64,000 nt of DNA from Paraflavitalea pollutisoli (GCF_029360705.1 NZ_JARKMX010000008.1:1673949-1737948), one strand, 5' to 3'; positions 16,600 through 24,876 are shown, counted from the first letter of the stretch. Notes: generated by a model from the sequence alone, not told the origin. Numbers and translations: made by a program.

Positions 16600-17433
16600 T
16601 TAGGACAGTGTTTTTACCACACCGTGGTAGAAACCGGCAGATTCTGCAATGCCAGCCAGAGGATCGCTCATATCTTTTTCAAACTCCAGTGCACAAATGC
16701 CCTGGTATTTGATCTTCTGCAAGGCTTTAACAAGGGCACCAAAATCGATCACCCCACGCCCCAGCTCGATGGCCTTACCATCTTTCTGCGCCAGGGTAAC
16801 GTCCTTGATGTGCAGGTCGAATATCCTGTCTTTGTACAGCTTTACGGCAGTAGCAGGGTCGGCGCCGGCACGGATCGCGTGGCCGATATCCAGGCACAAT
16901 CCCATTCTGGGATCACGGCCTTTGATGAGTTCCATGACGTTGGCCGGACCGGGATACAATTTATCTTCCGGACCGTGGTTGTGGATGGCGATCCTGATGC
17001 CGGTCGCTTTTACCACCGACTCGGTGTGATCGAGCAATTCGGGATTGGGTACCCCTACGATCAGCGGCACGCCCACTTTTTTAGCGTAGGCAAAGGCCTC
17101 GTCCACCGCCTCTTTGGTTTTCATATAGATCACGCCCACCGCATACACATTGATACCGGCATCGGCCAGCTGCTTTTTCACGCTGTCGATCTTTTCCTGG
17201 GAACTGTTGAGCGGCAGGTGAATGTCTTTAATGGAAAGGTAATTGATGTTTACCTTTTTCATCATCGCAATGGCTTTCTCCAGGTCGAATTTAGCGAATG
17301 TGTAGCCTGCGATGCCAGTGTTGAGCGCTACGGCTCCTTTTACTTCGGGTGCAGCTGCTGATACGAGTGGTACACTGAGAGTGCCGGCCAGGCCCATGGC
17401 CGACTGTTGCAAAAAGTTAAGTCTTGATGTCAT
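16600..17433 (-). CDS. Exported sugar phosphate isomerase/epimerase-like protein
   Basis: 277 residues. The N-terminus (SRLNFLQQSAMGLAGTLSVP) resembles a signal peptide of the Tat/oxidoreductase kind but without the twin Arg. The rest is a TIM barrel of the xylose isomerase-like AP-endonuclease-2 superfamily, with metal-ligand-type residues in AIHNHGPED, CLDIGHAIRAG, DLHIKD and ALEFEKD. Members of this group in Bacteroidota are usually called sugar phosphate isomerase/epimerase, with roles in degradation of unusual sugars or inositols. Substrate is unknown. Single gene, with a possible promoter at 17529-17536. Confidence 0.88.
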   Translation of the reverse strand: MTSRLNFLQQSAMGLAGTLSVPLVSAAAPEVKGAVALNTGIAGYTFAKFDLEKAIAMMKKVNINYLSIKDIHLPLNSSQEKIDSVKKQLADAGINVYAVGVIYMKTKEAVDEAFAYAKKVGVPLIVGVPNPELLDHTESVVKATGIRIAIHNHGPEDKLYPGPANVMELIKGRDPRMGLCLDIGHAIRAGADPATAVKLYKDRIFDLHIKDVTLAQKDGKAIELGRGVIDFGALVKALQKIKYQGICALEFEKDMSDPLAGIAESAGFYHGVVKTLS

Positions 17434-17528
17434 ATGGCGGAATTAATTCAGGTGGTGGTTGTATAAGTGCGGAAGATACAACAAACCGGTAAAGCTCTTT
17501 GCGATATGTCAATTAATTTGCCTTGTGT

Positions 17529-17536
17529 CAAATTTA
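17529..17536 (-). promoter_or_regulatory. -7 element for the isomerase-like gene
   Basis: The minus strand reads TAAATTTG, an exact TAnnTTTG. It lies about 95 bases before the start codon at 17433. No clear -33 box. Confidence 0.45.
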
Positions 17537-17572
17537 TCGCCGGCGAGTTGGGCGTTAATTATTGATTTAACC

Positions 17573-17580
17573 TAGATTTG
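17573..17580 (+). promoter_or_regulatory. -7 element for the 115-residue membrane protein gene
   Basis: TAGATTTG, an exact TAnnTTTG; a possible TTG at 17547-17549 is 23 bases upstream. Confidence 0.4.
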
Positions 17581-17770
17581 TTGCATACCATCCTGATAGC
17601 GACTTCCATTATTTTCCTGTGTAAGCTGTAGACTATCCAATCCTTATTGATCGTCCGGTCGCCGGAACCTCCACAAATAAGAAGCAAGCTTTTCTCTCCA
17701 GTGCCCCCGGCTGGGGAAATGACCCGTTTTATAAACCCTGAACAAACTCGTAGTAAAACCCTATCGGATT

Positions 17771-18118
17771 ATGGAATTGTATGAAATCATTCCGGTCATC
17801 GTAAAGATCCTGCTGGGCTGCTCGCTCGGTGGTCTCTTTCTGCTCCTGCTGTTCACTGGCAAGATCAGGTTCAATGGCAAGGAAAAAGGCGGCCGCAACC
17901 TCGTTATTACCCTGGGAGTCGGCCTGGTGGGCACTTTGTTATTTTCACTCATTGCGGGCGCGCTGTTGTTTGAAAATGCAACAGTGGCCATCAATGCCGA
18001 ACTAATGCCCGCCGGCGCGTTCATCTGCGCCTGCCTCGCCATTTGTTGCTTTGTACCCGTGCTCATTGCCCTGATCAAGATCATTGGACTGCTGGTGAAC
18101 CGCAGTCAAAACGCCTGA
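17771..18118 (+). CDS. Small integral membrane protein, unknown
   Basis: 115 residues with three clear membrane helices: IIPVIVKILLGCSLGGLFLLLLF, NLVITLGVGLVGTLLFSLIAG and AGAFICACLAICCFVPVLIALI. Short charged loops (KIRFNGKEKGGR) lie between helices 1 and 2. I do not recognise a family. It precedes the membrane-tethered LuxR protein by about 135 bases on the same strand, but that gene has its own promoter, so co-regulation is uncertain. Confidence 0.75.
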   Translation: MELYEIIPVIVKILLGCSLGGLFLLLLFTGKIRFNGKEKGGRNLVITLGVGLVGTLLFSLIAGALLFENATVAINAELMPAGAFICACLAICCFVPVLIALIKIIGLLVNRSQNA

Positions 18119-18215
18119 TCAACCGGCGTTGAAGTTATTGCTGCCCGTATGCCTCCCGAAGCCAACCGCTTCGGGGCTATTGGCTGCTGCCCACACTTTC
18201 CCACCTGAATTATCG

Positions 18216-18223
18216 TATTTTTG
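18216..18223 (+). promoter_or_regulatory. -7 element of the LuxR-type gene
   Basis: TATTTTTG, an exact TAnnTTTG. It overlaps the TTG of a longer reading frame at 18221, so the real start must be downstream, which selects the ATG at 18254. Confidence 0.55.
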
Positions 18224-18253
18224 AAACCGGTCATTTTCCCGACCGGGCAAGTC

Positions 18254-18739
18254 ATGTTGTTGAAGAGCATTTCCAGACATAAACAAACGATCCTGTATGG
18301 ATTGTCGATGGCCGCGCTGCTCGTTTTGCTGCGCTGGCTGCAGTTGCGCTTGATCATTCTCGAACATGCTTTTGAACTCTATGCCGCCGCCATCGCGATC
18401 ATCTTTACAGCGCTGGGCATCTGGCTGGCCCTTCGCCTCACCAAGCCCAAAGTGCGCACGGTGATCGTGGAAAAGCCGGTCTACCTGGAAAAAGAAATAC
18501 CCGCCACGCCCCCCTTCCAGCTTAACGAAAAAGCCCTCAACCAATCGGGCATCAGCAAAAGAGAACTCGAGGTGTTGCAGCTCATTGCCGAAGGATGCAG
18601 TAACCAGGAGATCGCCGACCGCCTGTTTGTGTCGCTCAATACCGTTAAGACGCATTCCTCCAATCTTTTCGTCAAACTGGACGTCAAACGCCGCATTCAG
18701 GCCATCGAAAAAGCTAAGCAACTGAATATCATTCAGTAA
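18254..18739 (+). CDS. Membrane-tethered LuxR/NarL-type HTH protein
   Basis: 161 residues from the ATG at 18254; the upstream promoter element rules out the longer TTG start. Two N-terminal membrane helices ([20 protein letters not shown] and [19 protein letters not shown]) are joined by a very short loop. A charged linker follows, then a C-terminal LuxR HTH ([42 protein letters not shown]). There is no receiver domain and no periplasmic sensor domain. A DUF4199 membrane protein gene follows on the same strand, and I recall this pairing from other Bacteroidota. Perhaps a one-component regulator acting from the membrane. Confidence 0.85.
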   Translation: MLLKSISRHKQTILYGLSMAALLVLLRWLQLRLIILEHAFELYAAAIAIIFTALGIWLALRLTKPKVRTVIVEKPVYLEKEIPATPPFQLNEKALNQSGISKRELEVLQLIAEGCSNQEIADRLFVSLNTVKTHSSNLFVKLDVKRRIQAIEKAKQLNIIQ

Positions 18740-18858
18740 CTCCCATCACCCATTGGTATTATTTTCGGATTCACCCGTAAAATCACCCCAAAGTATGAGG
18801 CCTGGTATGGATTTACCCGGCAATTTTGCCGGGTAACCTTCTAACAAAACAAGTACAC

Positions 18859-19395
18859 ATGAAAAAACTCGTTTGGATCTTCGGCCTGCTCAGCGGCCTT
18901 ATTGTAACGGCCATGATGGTCTATTCTTCTACCCAGGTGTATGCCGGGTCTGATTTCAAAGGCAACGAAATTCTAGGCTTCACTACCATCATAGTAGCCT
19001 TTTCTTTCATTTATGTCGGCATTAAGAATTACCGCGACAAACACCTGGGCGGTGTCATTAATTTTGGCAAGGCCTTCAAGGTCGGACTGCTGATTGCTCT
19101 TATCGCCTCGTCGATGTATGTGGGTGTATGGCTGATCGAATATTATGTGTTCATGCCCGACTTTGTAGAACGGTATGGTGAGTGTGTGATGAAAAATGCG
19201 CGGGAAGCAGGTGCCACGGCTGCCGAGCTCGCCCAAAAAGAAGAGCATATCGCCAGTACCGCCAAAATATATGAAACACCGCTGGGCGTCATCCTGATGA
19301 CCTATACGGAGATCTTACCGATCGGTGTGGTGATCGCGCTGATCAGTTCGTTGATCTTAAAAAGAAAGCCGAAAGCCGCTACTGAGGTCGCGTAG
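18859..19395 (+). CDS. DUF4199 family membrane protein
   Basis: 178 residues from the ATG at 18859 (chosen over an upstream in-frame start because the conserved MKK-hydrophobic beginning is there). Four membrane helices: LVWIFGLLSGLIVTAMMVY, ILGFTTIIVAFSFIYVGI, VGLLIALIASSMYVGVWLI, and a C-terminal ILPIGVVIALISSLIL. The GIKNYRDKHLGGVINFGKAFKVG stretch between helices 2 and 3 is the hallmark of DUF4199 in Bacteroidota. Function unknown. It follows the membrane LuxR protein and is closed by a terminator. Confidence 0.88.
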   Translation: MKKLVWIFGLLSGLIVTAMMVYSSTQVYAGSDFKGNEILGFTTIIVAFSFIYVGIKNYRDKHLGGVINFGKAFKVGLLIALIASSMYVGVWLIEYYVFMPDFVERYGECVMKNAREAGATAAELAQKEEHIASTAKIYETPLGVILMTYTEILPIGVVIALISSLILKRKPKAATEVA

Positions 19396-19507
19396 GCTCT
19401 CGCCGGCACTGATCAACTGCTATGCGGCCTTGCTGCCAGTCCTGAAAAAAAGGCCGCCATTGGGGTTATGGCGCGTTATTTAATGCTTCTTTAATGCAAC
19501 CTTTTTC

Positions 19508-19540
19508 AAGCCGGTGCGCTCTGCGTACCGGCTTGTCTTT
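19508..19540 (+). terminator. Terminator after DUF4199 gene
   Basis: AAGCCGGTGCG (19508-19518) pairs with CGTACCGGCTT (19524-19534), including one G-U pair, over a 5-base loop, followed by GTCTTTTGC. It lies about 110 bases after the stop. Confidence 0.8.
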
Positions 19541-19614
19541 TGCAAGCAGTTGCTTTAACGAAGCTTTACAAATCCTTTACCATTTCATTAGTAAAAACAG
19601 CTGTTGTTTCAACA

Positions 19615-19622
19615 TAACTTTG
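19615..19622 (+). promoter_or_regulatory. -7 element of the DUF4397 lipoprotein gene
   Basis: TAACTTTG, an exact TAnnTTTG, followed by GC as is frequent in this phylum. It gives a leader of about 95 bases to the ATG at 19726. Confidence 0.55.
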
Positions 19623-19725
19623 CAGTCCCCCCAACACCTATTTGACTTACGCAGCTAAACGTTTATCGCTTACCATTACTACTGCCGGGAACTTTCCAAT
19701 TCTTTTCACAATTAAAACGCATGAA

Positions 19726-20472
19726 ATGAACAAAGCTCTGTCTTATCTCCGCAGAAGTCTGGTGCCCGTGCTCGCTGTTGTTTCGGCAGGCGTATTGTTG
19801 ACGGCCTGTCTCAAAGACAAGGATTACGACAACACCCCTATTCCGGCGGCCGGCCTTATGACCTTCAACCTGGCTCCCGATCAGTCTAATTTACTGGTGC
19901 GGCTGTCGGGCAACCTGCTTACCCAACAGCCGCTGGGCTATACCAATTATTCCGGTGTATACCAGAATATCTATGTAGGCGATCGCCAGATCGAGGCGTT
20001 CAATTACAACGCCGGCAAAACACTGACCAGTTCCAGTTACAAGTTTGAGGATGGTAAATACTATTCCCTGTTCGTGACCGGTGTCGACAGCGCCTACCGC
20101 AACATCGTAGCGGTCGACGATTTTGGTAAGCTCGACAGCACATCCTCCACCGGTAAAGCCTATGTACGGTACATCAATGCCATCACCGATACGGTGAATG
20201 CTTCTACGGTGACCATCGCAGCAGGCGGTAACAATATCGTCAATGAGTCGGCTGCCTATGGCAAGGTGAATGAGTTTACGGAGGCCACTGCCGGCAATGT
20301 GGTAGTAACCGTCAAGAACAACAACGGCGTGGACGCCACGCGTACTATTTCGCTGGAAGCTAATAAAGTGTATACCGTATTGTTGCTGGGCAAGCCCGGT
20401 GCTACCGATGCTGCCAAACAGGTGCAGATCAAGTTCGTCGCCAATGGCCTGCTGACCGACGACAATAAATAA
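19726..20472 (+). CDS. DUF4397 domain lipoprotein
   Basis: 248 residues from the ATG at 19726; an upstream TTG in the same frame would put 28 polar residues before the signal sequence, so it is rejected. The signal peptide ends in the lipobox LLTAC, so the mature protein is lipid-anchored. The rest consists of two immunoglobulin-like beta regions of the DUF4397 type (for example AYVRYINAITDTVNASTVTI and KVYTVLLLG). Such proteins are abundant surface or periplasmic lipoproteins of Bacteroidota with unknown ligands. Own promoter and strong terminator. Confidence 0.85.
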   Translation: MNKALSYLRRSLVPVLAVVSAGVLLTACLKDKDYDNTPIPAAGLMTFNLAPDQSNLLVRLSGNLLTQQPLGYTNYSGVYQNIYVGDRQIEAFNYNAGKTLTSSSYKFEDGKYYSLFVTGVDSAYRNIVAVDDFGKLDSTSSTGKAYVRYINAITDTVNASTVTIAAGGNNIVNESAAYGKVNEFTEATAGNVVVTVKNNNGVDATRTISLEANKVYTVLLLGKPGATDAAKQVQIKFVANGLLTDDNK

Positions 20473-20502
20473 TTATAAGATCCAATCGTCCCCTCTAAGT
20501 GA

Positions 20503-20530
20503 AAAGGGTGCCCTGCAGTGGGCACCCTTT
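20503..20530. terminator. Bidirectional terminator
   Basis: AAAGGGTGCCC (20503-20513) pairs perfectly with GGGCACCCTTT (20520-20530) over a 6-base loop. It sits between the convergent DUF4397 and DinB-like genes. Confidence 0.9.
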
Positions 20531-20554
20531 GTGTTTCATGTCTATACTATTCCC

Positions 20555-21064
20555 TTACCAGCTTTGACCGCGATCCCAGAAGAAGGGTGGTTGAATGCCC
20601 AGGGAGCGCAGGTACACGAATCCTTGTCCGCGGTGATGGTTCTCGTTATCGAGCCAGTAAAGAATGGCCGAGTAGAAAGTACCTTCGTATTGGCCTAGTA
20701 TCCGGGTCGTTTCCTGCCAGCGGTCTTCTGGTATCTGTGGCCAGAACACATTGAGGTAATCGGTCGCATCATCCCACAACTGCAGCAAGCCCTCTTTCGT
20801 GGTGGGGTTGGTATTATCCGGATAGATCTCTTCCAATTGTTTCCAGGTGCCTGTCACTGCCCCATGTACACCGAGAATGGAGAGGGTTGCCAACTCCAGC
20901 GCCAGCGCCGAAAAAGGTCGCATTCCGCCAATGGAGTAGTTGAAAAGTTCCTGCTCGGGAAAAGCCTCGATCGCTTTACGGGTGAGCGAACGATGCCCCT
21001 GCCAGTGCTGCAATAATTGGTCGGGTGTAATAAAGACGGTGGTGGCGATAGCGGTGGTCTGCAT
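20555..21064 (-). CDS. DinB/YfiT-like putative metalloenzyme
   Basis: 169 residues forming the four-helix DinB fold. A first His-bearing helix (LLQHWQGHRSLT), an internal helix with HGAVTG, and the third-ligand helix DNENHHRGQGFVYLR together fit the metal-binding triad of the DinB/YfiT superfamily, whose members act as thiol-dependent transferases or remain uncharacterised. Single gene. A second, sequence-divergent DinB-like protein lies at 24141-24695; the two are not close copies. Confidence 0.85.
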   Translation of the reverse strand: MQTTAIATTVFITPDQLLQHWQGHRSLTRKAIEAFPEQELFNYSIGGMRPFSALALELATLSILGVHGAVTGTWKQLEEIYPDNTNPTTKEGLLQLWDDATDYLNVFWPQIPEDRWQETTRILGQYEGTFYSAILYWLDNENHHRGQGFVYLRSLGIQPPFFWDRGQSW

Positions 21065-21172
21065 AATAGTTGGTATTTATTGGTGATACACAAAGGAACC
21101 ACCGGCCAGTGACAGCCTTATGTCAGTAGGAAGTCAACAAGTCGAAAAAAATTCTAAAAGGAAGCAGGCGCC

Positions 21173-22186
21173 TCAGAATGGCATGGGCGATTTGAGCACC
21201 AATTGCCCGTCGAGGTTGATTTGCGTCGTGGCGGGGCGCTGGTTGATGCTTTCCAGCAGCAGGCGGGTCGCCAGGCGCCCCAGTTCGCCCAGGGGTTGCT
21301 GGATATAGGCAAAGGGCGCCGGGTAAAAATCGAGGGCTTCTGTTTCGTCGAAGTTCACAATGCGCAGGTCACGGGGAATATGCACCGGCAAGGTGCGGAT
21401 ATACCGAAGGCCGGCAAGGGCGAGGTTGTTGGCTGCGAACAGGAGTCCATCCACCGGTTCGGGGCCTGATAGCAACTGGTGTATCGCCTTTTCGATGGCC
21501 GGCTGCTCTACCCGGATATTTACTTCTTTCAACAGGGACTTCGTGGCAGGCAGCTTGTGTTGCTTCAGGGCCGCCACATACCCGCGTTTGCGCTCCTGCA
21601 GGTGAAACAACTCCGTATCGTAGGTCAGCATACCAATGCGTTTACAGCCGCTTTCGATCAGGTGCTCTACGGCTTTGAAAGCCGCCCCGTAATTATCGAG
21701 GGCTACATAATTCGTCTTGAGGTCGGGAAAATAGCGGTCTACCAGTACAAAGGGCACCTGTTGTTGTTGCAGGCGGATGACCTGGTCTTCACAAAACGCA
21801 GGCGGCGACAGGATGAGCCCGTCTACCTGGCGATCGAGCAGCGTATCGATGAGTTTGCCATTCTTGGCGGCATTCTCGTCCGAGCTACTGAAGATGACGG
21901 TATACTGGTGCTGCTCGGCTTCATCTTCAATGATGCGTGCCAGTGCCGAAAAGAAGGGATTGGCAATATCCGATACGATGAGGCCGATGGTGAAGGTCTT
22001 GTTGGTCTTGAGGCTGCGGGCTACCTGGTTGATCCGGTAGTTCATACCGGCCGCTACTTCGCGGATGCGCTGCGCCAGTTCTTTCGATACCCGGTTCTCT
22101 CTTTTGTTGTTGAGTACATAGGATACCAGGGCGGTCGACACCCCCACTTTTTGCGCAATATCTTTTAGTGAAACCTTGCGTTCCAT
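21173..22186 (-). CDS. LacI family transcriptional regulator
   Basis: 337 residues. The N-terminal LacI HTH (SLKDIAQKVGVSTALVSYVLNN) and hinge helix NQVARSLKTNKTFTIGLIVSDIANPFFS lead into a periplasmic-binding-protein-like effector domain with DGLILSPP, VDRYFP and DLRIVNFDE. Normal length. Transcribed divergently from an orphan Rossmann-like gene. The 246-bp region between them contains a perfect 16-bp LacI-type palindrome (22327-22342) placed over the -33 region of the plus-strand promoter, so this repressor very probably binds there and may repress itself also. The effector is presumably a sugar. Confidence 0.95.
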   Translation of the reverse strand: MERKVSLKDIAQKVGVSTALVSYVLNNKRENRVSKELAQRIREVAAGMNYRINQVARSLKTNKTFTIGLIVSDIANPFFSALARIIEDEAEQHQYTVIFSSSDENAAKNGKLIDTLLDRQVDGLILSPPAFCEDQVIRLQQQQVPFVLVDRYFPDLKTNYVALDNYGAAFKAVEHLIESGCKRIGMLTYDTELFHLQERKRGYVAALKQHKLPATKSLLKEVNIRVEQPAIEKAIHQLLSGPEPVDGLLFAANNLALAGLRYIRTLPVHIPRDLRIVNFDETEALDFYPAPFAYIQQPLGELGRLATRLLLESINQRPATTQINLDGQLVLKSPMPF

Positions 22187-22326
22187 ATCACAATCGTACC
22201 GTTTTTTGCGGAGTATCTGCTTAATGCATTAACCAACCCGCATCGGGCAATATACTGAAAACCAAAAGGATATTTGAAGTTAACGGATTAAAGCCACATT
22301 AATAAAAGTTAAAGAGGCCTTAAGTC

Positions 22327-22342
22327 GGTTAAACGTTTAACC
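22327..22342. promoter_or_regulatory. LacI-type operator, perfect palindrome
   Basis: GGTTAAACGTTTAACC, a perfect 16-bp inverted repeat with central CG, as expected for LacI/PurR family proteins. It lies 9 bases upstream of the -7 element at 22352 and thus over the -33 position, ideal for repression. Confidence 0.85.
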
Positions 22343-22351
22343 AAATATTCC

Positions 22352-22359
22352 TAGTTTTG
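22352..22359 (+). promoter_or_regulatory. -7 element under LacI control
   Basis: TAGTTTTG, an exact TAnnTTTG, 9 bases after the operator. Leader of about 65 bases to the ATG at 22433. Confidence 0.6.
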
Positions 22360-22380
22360 TGTCGTAAACACACATTCCAA

Positions 22381-22411
22381 TAATCCCGGTTTGTGCAAGC
22401 ATTCGGGGTTA
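22381..22411 (+). promoter_or_regulatory. Leader hairpin before the orphan Rossmann-like gene
   Basis: TAATCCCG (22381-22388) pairs with CGGGGTTA (22404-22411), eight pairs with one G-U, over a 15-base loop, ending about 21 bases before the ATG. An alternative GTGCA/TGCAC pairing (22393-22397 with 22412-22416) is mutually exclusive with it. Could be a translational control element; not a known riboswitch to me. Confidence 0.4.
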
Positions 22412-22432
22412 TGCACCTAAAGCCTGAGAGAA

Positions 22433-22723
22433 ATGGAACAACTGACCAATGTGGGGCTCATAGAATGGAAACAACCAGTAGGATCTTTCCAAACAGATTC
22501 ACTGGGCAACCGCAACGGGTTTCACCTCAAGAAGGTATTGATCCCCGATGTGTCTCCTGAGATCACCAAACAGCATTATCCGCACTCGGAGATCGTACAG
22601 GACAAACGAGCTATCATGGAGGACTCTAGTATAGACCTCATAGTAATATCGGGAGCCGCGAAAAGTGATCTGGATCTGGTAGCCGAGGTATTGCAGGCTG
22701 GCAAACACGTTAGACTGGTTTAG
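22433..22723 (+). CDS. Short Gfo/Idh/MocA-like Rossmann protein (orphan N-terminal half)
   Basis: 96 residues. The second half (HYPHSEIVQDKRAIMEDSSIDLIVISGAAKSDLDLVAEVLQAGKHVRLV) follows the pattern of the NAD-binding domain of Gfo/Idh/MocA oxidoreductases, from the predicted nucleotide-exit strand to the GKHV motif. However, the glycine-rich GxGxxG loop is missing at the N-terminus and the whole catalytic C-terminal domain is absent. The frame is intact, starts at ATG and ends with a normal stop and terminator, so it looks like a true small gene rather than decay. It is the first gene behind a LacI operator. Function unknown; perhaps a sugar-binding or regulatory remnant. Confidence 0.7.
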   Translation: MEQLTNVGLIEWKQPVGSFQTDSLGNRNGFHLKKVLIPDVSPEITKQHYPHSEIVQDKRAIMEDSSIDLIVISGAAKSDLDLVAEVLQAGKHVRLV

Positions 22724-22820
22724 TTACAGTATGGTTTTGACACATTGCCCGCCCATGATGAGATAAGATATTACCTATGGGAACAGCGCCCAAGCGCTCA
22801 CATGAGATCCCCCCTACATG

Positions 22821-22846
22821 AATGCCTGCACCAGCGGGCATTTTTT
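22821..22846 (+). terminator. Terminator after the orphan Rossmann-like gene
   Basis: AATGCCTGC (22821-22829) pairs with GCGGGCATT (22834-22842), nine pairs with one G-U, ACCA loop, then a T-run. It separates the LacI-controlled gene from the MFS gene 35 bases later. Confidence 0.85.
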
Positions 22847-22880
22847 GTCGTCTTATACGAACCTATTATACGAACAACAG

Positions 22881-24086
22881 ATGAATCAGACGAGCTTTTT
22901 GAAAACGATGAAACCAGGATTGCTCACTCTTACCCTCGGGGGTATGGTGGTGGGTATGACAGAATTTATGATGATGGGGGTACTGCCCGATGTCGCCAAT
23001 GACCTTTCCGTATCCATTCCCACCGCGGGTCACCTGATTGCGATCTATGCCCTGGGTGTGGTGATTGGGGCGCCGCTCATGACGGCGTTGACCTCCAAAT
23101 ACCGGCCCCGGTATGTACTGATGGGCATGATGGGGCTCTTTGCCCTGTTCAATACCTTGTTTGCCCTGGCTCCTTCCTTTGGCCTGTTGCTGGTAACCCG
23201 GCTATTTGCAGGTTTACCACATGGTGCCTTCTTTGGTATGGGTGCGGTGGCCGCTGCTCGTTTATCGGAACCCGGCCGGGAGGCCCGTTCCGTATCGATG
23301 ATGTTTGCCGGTCTTACCGTGGCCAATATTGTGGGGGTACCTTTCGGCACCTGGATGTCGCACGAGATTGGCTGGCGTTATGCCTTCTTCACCATCGCTG
23401 CCATCGCGGTGATCGCTGCCCTCAGCATCAACCGCTGGATGCCCAATATTGCCTCGTCGCAAACAGAAGGCTTCGGCAAGAGCATGCGGGTGTTCAGGCA
23501 GGCCGATTTCTGGCTGATCATTGGTATCTCTTCCATCGGTACGGGTGGACTCTTTGCCTGGATCAGTTATATCGCGCCGCTCATGACAGAAGTAGCTGGC
23601 TTTAGCGCTGGCAGCGTCAGCAGTATCATGATCGTTGCCGGTGTGGGTATGGCCGTCGGTAATTTTATTGGGGGTCGACTGGCCGACCGGTATTCGCCGC
23701 TCAAGACCACCGGCTCCTTGCTCATTGCGATGATCGCCGCGCTATTAGTGGTATCTGTGGTCAGTTATTTCAAAGCCCCTGCCCTGGTCATGACCTTCGT
23801 AACAGGCGCCATTGCCTTTGCGGTGATCGCCCCGATGCAGATGCTGATGATCAGCTCGGCCAAAGGTGCCGAAATGCTGGCCTCTTCCGTATTACAGGCG
23901 AGTGCCAATATGGGTAATGCGTTGGGTGCGTACCTTGGAGGATTGCCGATTGCCGCCGGCTTTGGTTATACCTCACCGGAATATGTAGGTGCCGGACTGG
24001 CTCTTACCGGTTTCATGCTCTGCCTGGCATTGGCAAAAGTAAAAAAACAACCGGCCGCTGTGACTCAACAGCCGGGTGTTGCCTGA
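22881..24086 (+). CDS. MFS transporter, AraJ-like sugar/drug efflux type
   Basis: 401 residues from the ATG at 22881; the longer open frame is rejected because its extra 21 residues lie over the preceding terminator. Twelve predicted membrane helices; the family signature GMVVGMTEFMMMGVLPDVAND at helix 1 and RPRYVLMGMMGLFALFN between helices 2 and 3 (the usual DRxGRR-type loop) match the AraJ/DHA1 branch, whose members export arabinose-like sugars or drugs. Located after a LacI-controlled gene but separated by a terminator. Substrate is not readable. Confidence 0.9.
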   Translation: MNQTSFLKTMKPGLLTLTLGGMVVGMTEFMMMGVLPDVANDLSVSIPTAGHLIAIYALGVVIGAPLMTALTSKYRPRYVLMGMMGLFALFNTLFALAPSFGLLLVTRLFAGLPHGAFFGMGAVAAARLSEPGREARSVSMMFAGLTVANIVGVPFGTWMSHEIGWRYAFFTIAAIAVIAALSINRWMPNIASSQTEGFGKSMRVFRQADFWLIIGISSIGTGGLFAWISYIAPLMTEVAGFSAGSVSSIMIVAGVGMAVGNFIGGRLADRYSPLKTTGSLLIAMIAALLVVSVVSYFKAPALVMTFVTGAIAFAVIAPMQMLMISSAKGAEMLASSVLQASANMGNALGAYLGGLPIAAGFGYTSPEYVGAGLALTGFMLCLALAKVKKQPAAVTQQPGVA

Positions 24087-24115
24087 TGACCGCGTAGCTT
24101 CAAAATAATTATAGC

Positions 24116-24142
24116 GCCCCCTGTAACAAAGGGGGCTTTTTT
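24116..24142 (+). terminator. Terminator of MFS gene
   Basis: GCCCCCT (24116-24122) and AGGGGGC (24130-24136) with a U6 tail, ending at the stop codon of the convergent DinB-like gene. Confidence 0.88.
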
Positions 24143-24695
24143 AGGCCGGTACGGCAGTGAGGTGCTGGTGTATATGGCGTAGCTGGCGCGCATGACGAAC
24201 TGTATGGCAAATGCCAAAGCTGATCCACTCCCACCGGGTCAGGTGCCCGACCTGCGGAAATTCAAAGTCCATACACGACAACGACAGGTCGAGTGTACGG
24301 GCTTTTTCGGCGATGCTATCGATGGTGGCCCTGTACGTCTGCAACAAAGCTTTTACGTCATGTGGACCATCACCCGGCAGGATAAATTCGGGCGACTGCA
24401 TTTTGATATCGAAGTCGAGAAAGATGTCTTCAATCCCTTTCACTTCCGCATCCGGCGCGCGGCCTACCGTAGGGGCGGTGTTGCCGGTGATCAGTGAAGG
24501 AATGCCTTCGATGGATTTCAGCAGGTGCTCCGCCACCTGGCCACCCGTCCAGCTACCGGCAAATGGTACTTTATTGAAATTGTTGTTATTGAAAGCCGAG
24601 AGGGCGGCCAACACTTCGCGGCCGGTGGCATCCAGCTCCTGCAACAGCTTATCCAGTTGCGGATAAGGCAGATCGATGTAATTTTTTACTGGCAT
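24141..24695 (-). CDS. DinB-superfamily protein (DinB_2)
   Basis: 184 residues. Four-helix bundle with WTGGQVAEHLLKS near residue 50 (first His ligand) and FGICHTVRHARQLRHIHQHL near the C-terminus carrying two further His residues in the HxxxH spacing, the metal-binding pattern of DinB_2 proteins. No signal peptide. Family members include bacillithiol- and glutathione-dependent transferases; no substrate can be assigned here. Single gene, convergent with the MFS transporter. Confidence 0.85.
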   Translation of the reverse strand: MPVKNYIDLPYPQLDKLLQELDATGREVLAALSAFNNNNFNKVPFAGSWTGGQVAEHLLKSIEGIPSLITGNTAPTVGRAPDAEVKGIEDIFLDFDIKMQSPEFILPGDGPHDVKALLQTYRATIDSIAEKARTLDLSLSCMDFEFPQVGHLTRWEWISFGICHTVRHARQLRHIHQHLTAVPA

Positions 24696-24876
24696 ATACT
24701 GTTTGTTTTTATACTGTAAACCTACCTGCTATCGGGCGTACCTAAGCTGTACGATCCCGACAATCTGCAGGGTGCATTGCGGCAAGGGCCGATCCTGGTG
24801 GTGAGGATATTCCTGTACAAAGCAGCCGTCAGCTACAGGGTCTGCCAATTGCAGCGACCTGCACAAACAGCAGCAC

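Larger units (their letters stand above)
17434..17770. other. Divergent intergenic region with two promoter elements
   Basis: 337 bases without a gene. Contains TAAATTTG on the minus strand (17529-17536) and TAGATTTG on the plus strand (17573-17580), both exact TAnnTTTG matches, pointing away from each other. A TTG at 17547-17549 is a possible but widely spaced -33 box for the plus-strand one. The plus-strand leader would be about 180 bases long. No clear hairpin was found in it. Confidence 0.5.

Noticed and set aside
20555-24695. The two DinB-like genes as a recent duplication
   Set aside because: Their sequences differ throughout apart from the His-bearing helices, and lengths differ.
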